The notes under the pieces are model-generated. The model did not search any database, had not been told where the DNA came from, and was given only the letters and a program-made list of their open reading frames with translations. Both the position numbers and the translations under genes were made by a program. DNA of 64,000 nucleotides from Legionella wadsworthii DSM 21896 = ATCC 33877 (GTDB taxonomy: Bacteria > Pseudomonadota > Gammaproteobacteria > Legionellales > Legionellaceae). The stretch lies in contig NZ_JNIA01000025.1 of assembly GCF_000701265.1 (NCBI RefSeq), positions 1-64,000 of the forward strand, read 5' to 3'. This document shows, piece by piece, positions 55,307 through 64,000 of this stretch. Positions within the stretch are counted from its first letter, which is position 1; each line of letters starts with the position of its first letter.

Positions 55307-57088
55307 ATGTACAATTACCCTACATTTATAGGGAAAATTTTTACCATGTATGATTTTGATTTCATCTATCAAGCCGCACTAGAAGCTAAAAGCTTAAATG
55401 AGCTTGCACAAAAGCTCAGTGGATTTCCTCTGGATGTAAGAAAAAGAGGCTGTCCTTTCATCACCCCAGCAGCCCAGTTAGCGGTGCAGGGGCATGATCA
55501 GGCTGTAGAGTGGATGCGGCAGTTGGGATCAAACGTCGATTGTATCGCACGCGCTTATGCTTATAAAAAAAATCATCGCCAAGTAGCATCTTATCAAAAA
55601 AATCATCATGCCAGTGTGGATGCGATTGCTGAAGGTTATGCTTGGGCAAATGACACTTTAACAGTGGAAAGATATCGAACTGAATACAAAGCCAGTGTAC
55701 ACGCCATTGCCAGAGGTTATGCGTCTACTGGCAATCATGATCGAGTGAAATATTACAGAGAGATACTCCATGCAAGTGTCCATGCCATTGCTGAAGGCTA
55801 TGTCTATGCGAATGACATCGAGATGGTCGATTTGTATCAAGCTCGACATCATGCCAATGCCAGTATTATTGCTAAAGCATTGGCAGCTACTTCTCAAGCA
55901 TTGGATAGCGGAAAATACTCTCCACATCAAACAGATAGCGCAGTGGTTGTCCAAGGATATGTTTTAAATGGCCATCACAAGAAAGTAGAAGAATATCGTA
56001 CCGAGTTTCCAGGATGCATTGATGCAATTGCCCAGGGATATGCCCTGGTAGGCGATCATACTAAGGTGGAAACCTATAGAACCAAGCACGGAGCAAGCGT
56101 CCATGCAATCGCTGAGGGTTATGCATTCGCTGGAAATCATGCCAAAGTTAAAGAATATCAAAAAAAATATGGTGCAAATCCGCTTATGCTTGTCAAAGGG
56201 TATATTCTGGCGGGAAATCATGAACAAGTTCAGAAATACGAGAAAAAATACCAACTCAATCCATTTGCTCTTGCTAAATATTATGCCTTAGCGGGCAACT
56301 ATGAAAAAGTTGCCCATTTTGAAAGACGTTTTTTGAACTCTCCCCATAATAATTCACTGATTGTAGCAATCGTTCAAGGATTTGCCTTAGCGGAAAACTT
56401 CCAAAAAGTTGAAGAATATCAAACCCGATCCGGAGTCAATTGTATCGATGTGATAGCACGAAGCTATGCAAGGGTTGGAAACCACAAATTGGTTGAAGAT
56501 TATCGTGTAAAGCATGGAGCCAGCTTAACAGCGATTATTACAGGATATGTTTTGGCAGGAAACCATAAAAAAGTTGAAGAGTACCGCGACGAGTTCCAAA
56601 TCCATGTGGATAAGATAGCTGAAAGCTATGCTTATGCAGGAGATCATGCCAAGGTAGAAGAATATCGAACCCAGCATGGCGCCAGTATCAAAGCAATCAT
56701 CCAAGGTTACAAAATGGCCAATAATCAGAAAAAAATCAGGGAATATGACATTAATGAACTCTTTAAAGGTTATCTTGAAGACAGAAAAAAAATTGTACAT
56801 CCTTCAGGAACTATTAAAGAATATTTCCATAGTTTTTTTACATGCCTGCAAATAGGTTATAGCCAAAAGCTTAAAGCCGTTAATGCAGTACTTGATGCTT
56901 TAAAGGAAGAGCCTGTTGATGTAACAAAGCATATCTCCATTTTACGCGATGGTAACTTGGGAAAAGAACTAAGGGCATTTATTAAGGCTGGAAAGGCCGA
57001 TGAACTTTTTCCGAATGAGAAATTGCATACAGTGCGAGATTTTGTAGCTGCGCTTCAAAGAAAAGTGACGCCCACCAAAACATTGTGA
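55307..57088 (+). CDS. Helical-repeat protein with about fifteen 27-residue repeats
   Basis: A 593-aa protein (580 if it starts at the second ATG, 55346, which has a slightly better upstream AGGG). After a 75-residue cap, residues about 80-490 are built of 27-residue units with the pattern ASVHAIAEGYAxAGNH (20 or fewer residues conserved), then KVExYR and a short end. Units 5 and 10 are degenerate. The pattern predicts two helices per unit and a solenoid, related in spirit to TPR and Sel1. A helical C-terminal domain of about 100 residues follows. No signal peptide. A protein-binding role, possibly as a secreted effector, is inferred. Confidence 0.85.
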   Translation: MYNYPTFIGKIFTMYDFDFIYQAALEAKSLNELAQKLSGFPLDVRKRGCPFITPAAQLAVQGHDQAVEWMRQLGSNVDCIARAYAYKKNHRQVASYQKNHHASVDAIAEGYAWANDTLTVERYRTEYKASVHAIARGYASTGNHDRVKYYREILHASVHAIAEGYVYANDIEMVDLYQARHHANASIIAKALAATSQALDSGKYSPHQTDSAVVVQGYVLNGHHKKVEEYRTEFPGCIDAIAQGYALVGDHTKVETYRTKHGASVHAIAEGYAFAGNHAKVKEYQKKYGANPLMLVKGYILAGNHEQVQKYEKKYQLNPFALAKYYALAGNYEKVAHFERRFLNSPHNNSLIVAIVQGFALAENFQKVEEYQTRSGVNCIDVIARSYARVGNHKLVEDYRVKHGASLTAIITGYVLAGNHKKVEEYRDEFQIHVDKIAESYAYAGDHAKVEEYRTQHGASIKAIIQGYKMANNQKKIREYDINELFKGYLEDRKKIVHPSGTIKEYFHSFFTCLQIGYSQKLKAVNAVLDALKEEPVDVTKHISILRDGNLGKELRAFIKAGKADELFPNEKLHTVRDFVAALQRKVTPTKTL

Positions 57089-57275
57089 ATTGATTGAGCA
57101 TCACGCTCCGGACTTATCAAAGATTATTCCGCTTCATCATAAATTATGATGCTTTGTGAGTTCTTCTGTTCCTATCCATTTTTTTTAAATGGTAATTTTC
57201 GGGGTTGGATTGCTTTACCTAAAATTTCGCTTTATTCTTTGATTTCATTATCGCCAGAGTGAATCCGAGGATGTT

Positions 57276-57641
57276 ATGAATGCATTTATCCATCAATTAG
57301 TCGTGATTTTCGTAATTATAGCGAGCCCTTTTGTTTACTCCTCAAGCCTTGCTCCTGTTGAGATTACTTTTGATCCCAATAAACCCATTATTCTAACCAA
57401 TACCAACAAACAAATCCTTTCTTTATTATGTGAACTCCATTTGGTTTCGACTGTAAATAATTCAATCTCTATTTATGTTCTTAATGGAAAAGGTTCTTTT
57501 AACGGAACAACATTCAAACAAGGGGATTTTTCAGTATGGACTTTATCTAACTTCCAACAAATTCCTGTGATGGCTTATCCCGGTACAAAAGCTCAGGTTA
57601 CCAATTTAGGAACACGTCAAGTTAAAGCGGTATGTATTTAA
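57276..57641 (+). CDS. Small exported beta-rich protein
   Basis: A 121-aa protein with a signal peptide (cleavage near VYSSS, about 23) and a mature part of short strands (VEITFDPNKPIILTNTN, SISIYVLNGKGSFNG, AQVTNLGTRQVKAVCI). Two cysteines, one in LLCELHL and one at the very end, may pair. No family is recognised. GAGGA before the ATG supports the start. Confidence 0.75.
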   Translation: MNAFIHQLVVIFVIIASPFVYSSSLAPVEITFDPNKPIILTNTNKQILSLLCELHLVSTVNNSISIYVLNGKGSFNGTTFKQGDFSVWTLSNFQQIPVMAYPGTKAQVTNLGTRQVKAVCI

Positions 57642-57777
57642 AATTTTATGTTCCTGTTTCGCACTTCTCTGGAAGTATTTGAATCGATAATAAATTAAAA
57701 TCTTATAGATTACCTTCACAACTTTAGCTATGCTCTTTGATGAAGCAGTACTATTTTCAACCAAGGAGTGGTCTATT

Positions 57778-58413
57778 ATGAATCTTTCTATTGTAAAAGG
57801 AATCAGTATTTTATTTTTTACAATGCTGCTTTCTTTCTCTGTCTGCGCAGAGCCAGCAGATGGAACCAGTACATCAACAGGAACAACGGATGGTTCTTCT
57901 GGTGCTAATGGAAGCAATGATACTAACGAAACAAACGCAACGAGTACTGGAACAACTGGAGATTTTCAATCCCGCTGCACTGATGCCTGGATGAAAAAAG
58001 CCGATGAAGCAAAAGATAAGGTCGATTTTAAAAATTTTGGTGAGAAATTTTGTGGTTGTGCTGCAAAGCAACCCTTAGGTAATGACGCAGCAATGACAAA
58101 AGCCGCTAAACTCTGTATGTCCAGAACATTACTTCATGATGCGATGGATTCTATAGAGGATGATGTCGGCTTAAATAAAGCAAAAGATACGGATGTTGCT
58201 GATTACTGTCAGGACAAATGGGATCTCGTTCTTCCAAAGCCCACTGAAGATGACAAAAAATTAACAAACTCGTATTGCGAATGCGCAAAACCGAAATTGG
58301 TAGAGCTTCTGAAAAAAGCAAACGATATGACTGATAAACAATATGATGATGAAATTGATAAGATTGCTGATGCATGCGCTGACAGTGCAGTATCTTCCAA
58401 TCCTTCTCAATAG
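57778..58413 (+). CDS. Exported protein with two related cysteine motifs
   Basis: A 211-aa protein with a signal peptide (cleavage at VCAEP, about 24) and a Thr/Gly/Ser/Asn-rich linker (about 27-60). Two similar helical units follow: RCTDAWMKKA with FCGCAAKQP, and YCQDKWDLVL with YCECAKPKL, each followed by a further cysteine (KLCMSR, DACADS). The internal duplication suggests two disulfide-pinned helical modules. The ATG at 57778 follows AAGGAG, and the frame extending to 57730 was rejected. The perfect hairpin at 58431 ends the gene. Confidence 0.85.
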   Translation: MNLSIVKGISILFFTMLLSFSVCAEPADGTSTSTGTTDGSSGANGSNDTNETNATSTGTTGDFQSRCTDAWMKKADEAKDKVDFKNFGEKFCGCAAKQPLGNDAAMTKAAKLCMSRTLLHDAMDSIEDDVGLNKAKDTDVADYCQDKWDLVLPKPTEDDKKLTNSYCECAKPKLVELLKKANDMTDKQYDDEIDKIADACADSAVSSNPSQ

Positions 58414-58430
58414 ATCCCCCCTTTTACTTA

Positions 58431-58460
58431 CAGCCTGAGTTTTTATTGAAACTCAGGCTG
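58431..58460 (+). terminator. Perfect 12-bp hairpin
   Basis: CAGCCTGAGTTT (58431-58442) and AAACTCAGGCTG (58449-58460) with a 6-base loop lie just after the cysteine-motif gene. Confidence 0.65.
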
Positions 58461-58521
58461 CCTTCATCATCCCAAAAAGTAGTGCTATGATTGCTACCTT
58501 TTGAAAACTAAAATAGCGCGC

Positions 58522-59330
58522 ATGAATTACACACAATATGGTTATCGATTCAAGTACCTTTCTAATCACGCCGGATACTCCTGGTTATTCTTACCGGGAG
58601 GACCGGGTTTGGGATCGGAATATCTTCACAGTTTGTGTCATCAATTACATTTACCCGGATCCATTACCCTGATAGATTTTCCTAAGGACGGCACAAATAC
58701 TCAAGGAGTGCTGAATATTAAGTTTTGGCAAGAAGGATTAATTGATTTATTACAAAACTTTTCCAAGCCTGTATTAGTAGCCCATAGTTTTGCTGGTATG
58801 TTCGCTCTGAATTTACCCGAATTAAAGAATTATTTAACTGGCCTGGTATTGATGAATACCACGACTAAAAACAGTTTTTTTGAACACGTGAGTGCCATGC
58901 AATTGCAACATCATCTGCCTGATCTGATTCCTGCCGCAAGCCAATATCATTTATCTCCTTCCAATGAAACATACAAAGAGTTTTGGAAAACATATAAATA
59001 TTACTGCTTTACCGCGGAAGAAATGCAGGAAGGTGAAAAAATGATTCCTCTATTTGCATTTAATAATGCAGCTTACCATATGGCCATTGAGCATTTTTAC
59101 CCTGATTATTCGTGCAAATGGTTTCCTGACTTCCCCACGATGACTATTGCCAGTGAAAACGATTATATATGCCCTCCAGAAATATTTATCGAAAACGAAG
59201 GTTTTCAAAGACAAAATGTTATCAATAAGATAATTGCCAAAGCAGGCCATGTACCCTGGATAAATTCTTTGAACCAAGTCCAATTATGTTTTGATGACTA
59301 TATAGAAAAATTGAAGGAAACAACAAGCTC

Positions 59331-59334
<4 letters not shown>
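58522..59334 (+). CDS. Alpha/beta hydrolase
   Basis: A 270-aa hydrolase with LFLPGGPGLGSEYL (oxyanion region), nucleophile elbow LVAHSFAGMFAL, acid residue in TIASENDYICPPE and histidine in AKAGHVPWINS. The HGGPG-like start resembles proline iminopeptidases, but the substrate is unknown. The ATG at 58522 is chosen; an in-frame TTG at 58501 is possible. The stop overlaps the convergent adenine deaminase stop by 4 bases. Confidence 0.85.
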
Positions 59335-60355
<1,021 letters not shown>

Positions 60356-60490
60356 TTAAATCAGGATTTTAAAACGGATCATTTTAAGTATAGTTCGGGT
60401 AAGCCGTTCAATGAGTGAACTAAAGATCTTTGATATTTTCTATGAAATGAATTATTTTCTTTTTCTGCAGATCGACTTTATGGTGTTAGG

Positions 60491-62101
60491 ATGACCCATC
60501 GTCTAGTAAATAAAAATATAGATATTTATAAATATCCTAATGAACTGGAAGATAATTTAGGATCGATCACCCTGGGCGATTTACATGGTAATCCAATCAA
60601 ACTCATCCATTTTCTCATTCGTCATCAAATCGTTCGATTTAAAAATGAAGTAACAAATAGAGAGGACGCCTATCAACACTTTGTAAACATTTATGGACAA
60701 TATGGTGAGATGATACAAGATTATCTGGAGAACCGTACCCTATTACAATTCAGTCAAATCAAAATTGATAATGCAAAAGAACGTATTACGAACCTGGAAA
60801 AGCAATTATCCTTAATAACAAATTCCGAATTAGAACAATATAAGAACTTAATGCAATGGCAACAACAAACATTGGAGAAGTTAAAAACGGCAGAAGAAGA
60901 GCAGAAACGATTAAAACAAAAAATTAAAGAACCTAAAGAAAAACTAATACTGTGTATTAAGCAGTTCAATCAATACATGGATCAATTAGAAGTTTGCGAT
61001 AATCAAACATTCATTCGGCTTTTGGGTGATGAAATTGCTGATCGAGGACATTGTGATTATTTTACCTTAAGAATGATTTGTTTATTGGCAAAAAATCATT
61101 GTCCATTGAATATACTTATCTCAAACCATGGAAGCGAATTTATTTATGCCTTTGAAGAATTAATCTCCGGCCGTTCTTTTTCTCCACAAGGATACATCGG
61201 TGATCATCAAATTCCTTCATTCTGGGGATTGAGGTTGTTACTCGAACATGAAATTATTTCTCAGGAAGAACTCATCCAATTGGTTGATGAATCTTATAAG
61301 CCTGCATTGAAAATAATGGATTATTCCTTAACCGAAAATGGTATTACCTTGTTTAGTCATGCACCTATTCGTTTTGATGCAATTCAATTGATGGCTAAAA
61401 AACTGGGTGTTCATTATGATGATGCCAAACCTGAAGCATTGGCGGCGACAATTGAAAGAATAAATTATCAATTTCAGTATTATATTGAAAATAATACCAT
61501 TCACTCTTTATTCCATAATGATGCAATTCATGACAGAACTCATATGAGTGAAGAAGAAAAAATGGATTGGCCATTGATTTATTTTTTCTGGAATCGTTGG
61601 GATGAAATGAAGGAAACTGAAACTGCCAGGCCTGCTAGACATCATGGTTATGGAATCACCTATGTTCATGGCCATGATGAATATCATAGCCCGCTGCCCC
61701 ATATCTATAATCTGGATACTCCTTGCGGCAAAGACTCACAAAAAAATGAAAATCAACTCATAGAGAAAACATTTAGGTTTCTATTAGAAAATCAAAAAAA
61801 TTCTATAGACAAAAAGGTTTCCGAATTTTATCTCCGCAATGTTTTAAGATATAAAGTGCTTACTTCAGATGAACTCCATTTAGAAAAAAAAGGGCAAACT
61901 TATATTCAACCTGTTAAAAAAAGCAAAGTCCATGAGCTCAACGGCAGCATTCAAAAACTAGGTTTGTTGGGAACGTCTGTTACACAGACCTTGTCTTCAG
62001 CTTCTGAAATAAAAAAATCAGGCACACACTTTAGTCCAAGAGAGATGATCATAGCGAGTAAGGAACAAGAAGAAAAAAACCTACAGCTTATTCCCTACTA
62101 A
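60491..62101 (+). CDS. WipA/WipB-like phosphatase, probable Dot/Icm effector
   Basis: A 536-aa protein with PPP-type metallophosphatase motifs: ITLGDLHGNPIKLIHFLI (about 26-43), LLGDEIADRGHCDYFTLRM (about 176-194), LISNHGSEFIYAFEE (about 209-223), LFSHAPIRFDA and YVHGHDEYH. A coiled-coil hairpin (about 80-165) is inserted between the first two motifs, as in the Legionella effectors WipA and WipB. WipA is a PPP-fold enzyme that acts on phosphotyrosine. The tail has a glutamate-rich block (KEQEEKNLQ), consistent with Dot/Icm export. Family assignment is from memory of those motifs. Confidence 0.85.
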   Translation: MTHRLVNKNIDIYKYPNELEDNLGSITLGDLHGNPIKLIHFLIRHQIVRFKNEVTNREDAYQHFVNIYGQYGEMIQDYLENRTLLQFSQIKIDNAKERITNLEKQLSLITNSELEQYKNLMQWQQQTLEKLKTAEEEQKRLKQKIKEPKEKLILCIKQFNQYMDQLEVCDNQTFIRLLGDEIADRGHCDYFTLRMICLLAKNHCPLNILISNHGSEFIYAFEELISGRSFSPQGYIGDHQIPSFWGLRLLLEHEIISQEELIQLVDESYKPALKIMDYSLTENGITLFSHAPIRFDAIQLMAKKLGVHYDDAKPEALAATIERINYQFQYYIENNTIHSLFHNDAIHDRTHMSEEEKMDWPLIYFFWNRWDEMKETETARPARHHGYGITYVHGHDEYHSPLPHIYNLDTPCGKDSQKNENQLIEKTFRFLLENQKNSIDKKVSEFYLRNVLRYKVLTSDELHLEKKGQTYIQPVKKSKVHELNGSIQKLGLLGTSVTQTLSSASEIKKSGTHFSPREMIIASKEQEEKNLQLIPY

Positions 62102-62144
62102 AGACTTATTTTATCCCCTTAGCATATATAAATAAGAAATTTAT

Positions 62145-62162
62145 GTCGGGCCTTAGCCCGAC
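62145..62162. terminator. Hairpin between convergent genes
   Basis: GTCGGGC (62145-62151) and GCCCGAC (62156-62162) with a CTTA loop lie between the WipA-like gene and the convergent gene at 62218. Confidence 0.55.
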
Positions 62163-62217
62163 CATCGCACATGCTTTTAGAAATATAAAGTGTATTGATG
62201 TTTTCTTTTGAGCGAAC

Positions 62218-63120
62218 TTATCGTTGATGTTGGAAAAACAACTTCTTATCGCCATAATTTGATGCCAACAGGTTACTTTCCAATGTGAGCGTGCCGATAT
62301 GATATTCTATTCCTTGGTAATCACCATATACTTCGTAAATTGGGCCCATAGGAATTTGTAACAGAGAAATTCTAAAATCTTCACGTGAGTTTTCAGGGAT
62401 TAGATTTTTGACAGAATCTGTCGGCCTAAAATAAAGACGCTCAGGATAAACTGGAATGTCTTTGTATTGCCCGTCGCTTGTCCAAGCAGCCAAATGCCAC
62501 AGAGGAAGATTATTAGCAGGATCTCTTGTGAACTCAAATATTTTCTCAATAGCTGTTAAAGTCCAACTTGCAGGGTGGGGAATTTGATTGGAAAAATCTT
62601 TGGCGAAATAATTCCAATTTTCTTTCTGTCCTTCGAGCAAATTCATAACATGTAGATTTAAAGAGGCATGCCTAGAGACTAAAAACTTTATTGCCATACC
62701 TGGTATATAATTGTCTTCAGCCGGCGGTACTGCCAGAGAAAGACGTGCAATTCCGACCCCACCCGATTGATAAATTCCTGTAAAAGGATGTCCCGCAGCC
62801 GGAATAAAAGCAATTTTACCAACGGAACCATTGGCATGGATGATTTTAACCCGACCTTCCGGAAGCTCATCACTGGCATGATCAAAAGTAGGTTTTAAAT
62901 TGAATAATCCCTTTAACTTTTGCAGCACCTCATTAAAACTATTACCCGTCAAAGGAGGCAAGGAATCTTCAGCATTGCTTAATGTGATCTCATTCCATAA
63001 TAAAGTTTGTTTCTCTACAGCAGATAAATCCTGAAAATTGCAAGGTAACTCCGCATACAGATTAAAACTCATCAAAAAAACCAAGAGTCCATTAATTACC
63101 AAATTAAAGCAACGACGCAT
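62218..63120 (-). CDS. Exported protein, possibly catalase-fold related
   Basis: A 300-aa protein with a signal peptide (cleavage near LYAELP, about 23). The central part (about 85-190) reads GRVKIIHANGSVGKIAFIPA, GVGIARLSLAVPPAED, PGMAIKFLVS and SLNLHVMNLLEGQKENWNYF. That order of short motifs recalls secreted heme-dependent catalase-like proteins, but I am not certain. The ATG at 63120 is chosen because AAGGAGG lies just upstream. An earlier ATG at 63138 would include that ribosome site. Confidence 0.75.
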   Translation of the reverse strand: MRRCFNLVINGLLVFLMSFNLYAELPCNFQDLSAVEKQTLLWNEITLSNAEDSLPPLTGNSFNEVLQKLKGLFNLKPTFDHASDELPEGRVKIIHANGSVGKIAFIPAAGHPFTGIYQSGGVGIARLSLAVPPAEDNYIPGMAIKFLVSRHASLNLHVMNLLEGQKENWNYFAKDFSNQIPHPASWTLTAIEKIFEFTRDPANNLPLWHLAAWTSDGQYKDIPVYPERLYFRPTDSVKNLIPENSREDFRISLLQIPMGPIYEVYGDYQGIEYHIGTLTLESNLLASNYGDKKLFFQHQR

Positions 63121-63206
63121 CAAAAACCTCCTTGTCATTTACGTTATTTTTGTCACAGAGTATACGAATTAAGGTCGCTTTTCTAATTATTTTTGAAACG
63201 ATAAAT

Positions 63207-64000
63207 TTAAGGTTTCATAAAATGATCATAAATAGCCCGGCTCGCAAGGGCTATCGCGCGACTGCGAGAATAATCGCTGGCAGATTTGGATTTAACATAT
63301 ACCGCAAGTGCTATATGTCCTTTGTTCTGAGGCAATGTAATAATTCCTACATCACTGACAAAGCGATATAATTTTTTTGATCCTGGGTATCTTAAATAGT
63401 CGCGTTCATAAATGGACCAGGTGCCAGTTTTATGGGCAACTTTAACATTGCCGGGCAATAATCCCCTGATTCTGCTGCGGCCGGTACGGCATTGCTCCAT
63501 AATCTTCATAAGAAGATTAGTACTTGCCTCTGAAAGGGCTTGCTTTTTGTATAATTTAACGAGTAATTTGGCCATATCATTGGGGGTTGTGGTATCACGG
63601 ACATCTTTTTGAAAACGTTGCCAAGCGTGCTGTTTTTCTCGAAGCGGAACTCTGTTTGAAATTTTTTGCCAGGAATATATGGGTTGCCTGTTTTTCAAAA
63701 AAGAACGATCTACATGATTGGTATCTATAAACATTTCCATAATGGAACGATTGATAGAAATATTTTGCAATCCGAGATCCTTCATACGTTTTGCCACATA
63801 ACGAGGGCCGTTCACTGCCTTTAATAATGCATCACTGGCGCTATTGTCACTGTTTTTAAGTGTATGCATAAGGATTTGTTTTAAAGAAATATTTAGTTTT
63901 TTCTTTTCAAATAAATAATGGAGCCCTCCAGAACCAGGAACTGAATTTCTAGAATCCATTTTAATCATCCGATCTAAAGAATCTTTTTTTTCATCAACCC
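63207..64000 (-). CDS. Serine beta-lactamase-like protein (class A), 5' end beyond the window
   Basis: The frame stays open to the right edge (upstream codons read VDEKKDSLDRMIKMDSRNS), so the N-terminus and the catalytic SxxK lie outside. Visible motifs are VPGSGGLHYLF, the SDN loop in LKNSDNSASDALLKAVNG, LLPGNVKVAHKTGTWS with the KTG triad, and a final helix RSRAIALASRAIYDHF. It belongs to the class A beta-lactamase/D-Ala-D-Ala hydrolase superfamily. Whether it hydrolyses beta-lactams cannot be told from this part. Confidence 0.88.
   Translation of the reverse strand, partial: VDEKKDSLDRMIKMDSRNSVPGSGGLHYLFEKKKLNISLKQILMHTLKNSDNSASDALLKAVNGPRYVAKRMKDLGLQNISINRSIMEMFIDTNHVDRSFLKNRQPIYSWQKISNRVPLREKQHAWQRFQKDVRDTTTPNDMAKLLVKLYKKQALSEASTNLLMKIMEQCRTGRSRIRGLLPGNVKVAHKTGTWSIYERDYLRYPGSKKLYRFVSDVGIITLPQNKGHIALAVYVKSKSASDYSRSRAIALASRAIYDHFMKP

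Overview
The window looks like a chromosomal segment of a Legionella species. The DNA is AT-rich and carries gamma-proteobacterial housekeeping genes: folA, pdxA, surA and lptD beside an rrn operon; ppk, ldcA, and epmB divergent from efp; and amgK-murU. Mixed with these are genes typical of Legionella: a WipA/WipB-type phosphatase, a cytosolic zinc phospholipase C-like protein, large coiled-coil or repeat proteins of unknown function, and many small exported proteins. The genus call rests on gene content and protein character, not on a database match.

Layout. Bases 1-169 are the 5' end of a 16S rRNA gene reading leftward, with its P1 promoter at 302-355. From 461 to 5906 lies the leftward lptD-surA-pdxA-folA run, whose last three genes are tightly packed. 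From 6053 to 7683 is the amgK-murU peptidoglycan recycling pair. From 7.7 to 17.2 kb are an effector-like protein, fadE, a three-gene group ending in ppk, ldcA, and the EF-P pair epmB/efp. From 17.3 to 18.2 kb are two small exported proteins of extreme composition and, beside them, a rod-like structured RNA that resembles 6S RNA. From 18.2 to 26 kb are metabolic genes (SDR, phosphoribosyltransferase, aconitase, glutathionyl-hydroquinone reductase, the psuK-psuG pseudouridine pair) and a membrane-anchored class III cyclase-like protein. From 26 to 30 kb are small hypothetical, secreted and membrane proteins, including an avidin-like one. From 30.0 to 34.4 kb is a complete tripartite ABC exporter operon. 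From 34.5 to 38.5 kb are a glutathione peroxidase, a HIT protein, a YbhB-like protein, an M17 aminopeptidase and an RNA 2',3'-cyclic phosphodiesterase.

The last third (38.6-64 kb) is accessory in character. It holds uncharacterised cytosolic proteins that could be Dot/Icm substrates, an OafA-type acyltransferase, a decayed P-type ATPase, an FrsA-like hydrolase, a secreted DNase I-fold enzyme, a phospholipase C-like protein, a coiled-coil membrane protein, a protein with about fifteen 27-residue repeats, a frameshifted adenine deaminase, a WipA/WipB-like phosphatase, and a beta-lactamase-like gene cut by the right edge. Malic enzyme and a GST-like gene sit within it.

No insertion sequence, integrase, tRNA gene or CRISPR array was seen. 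All similarity statements come from reading the sequence. The effector calls in particular are inference.
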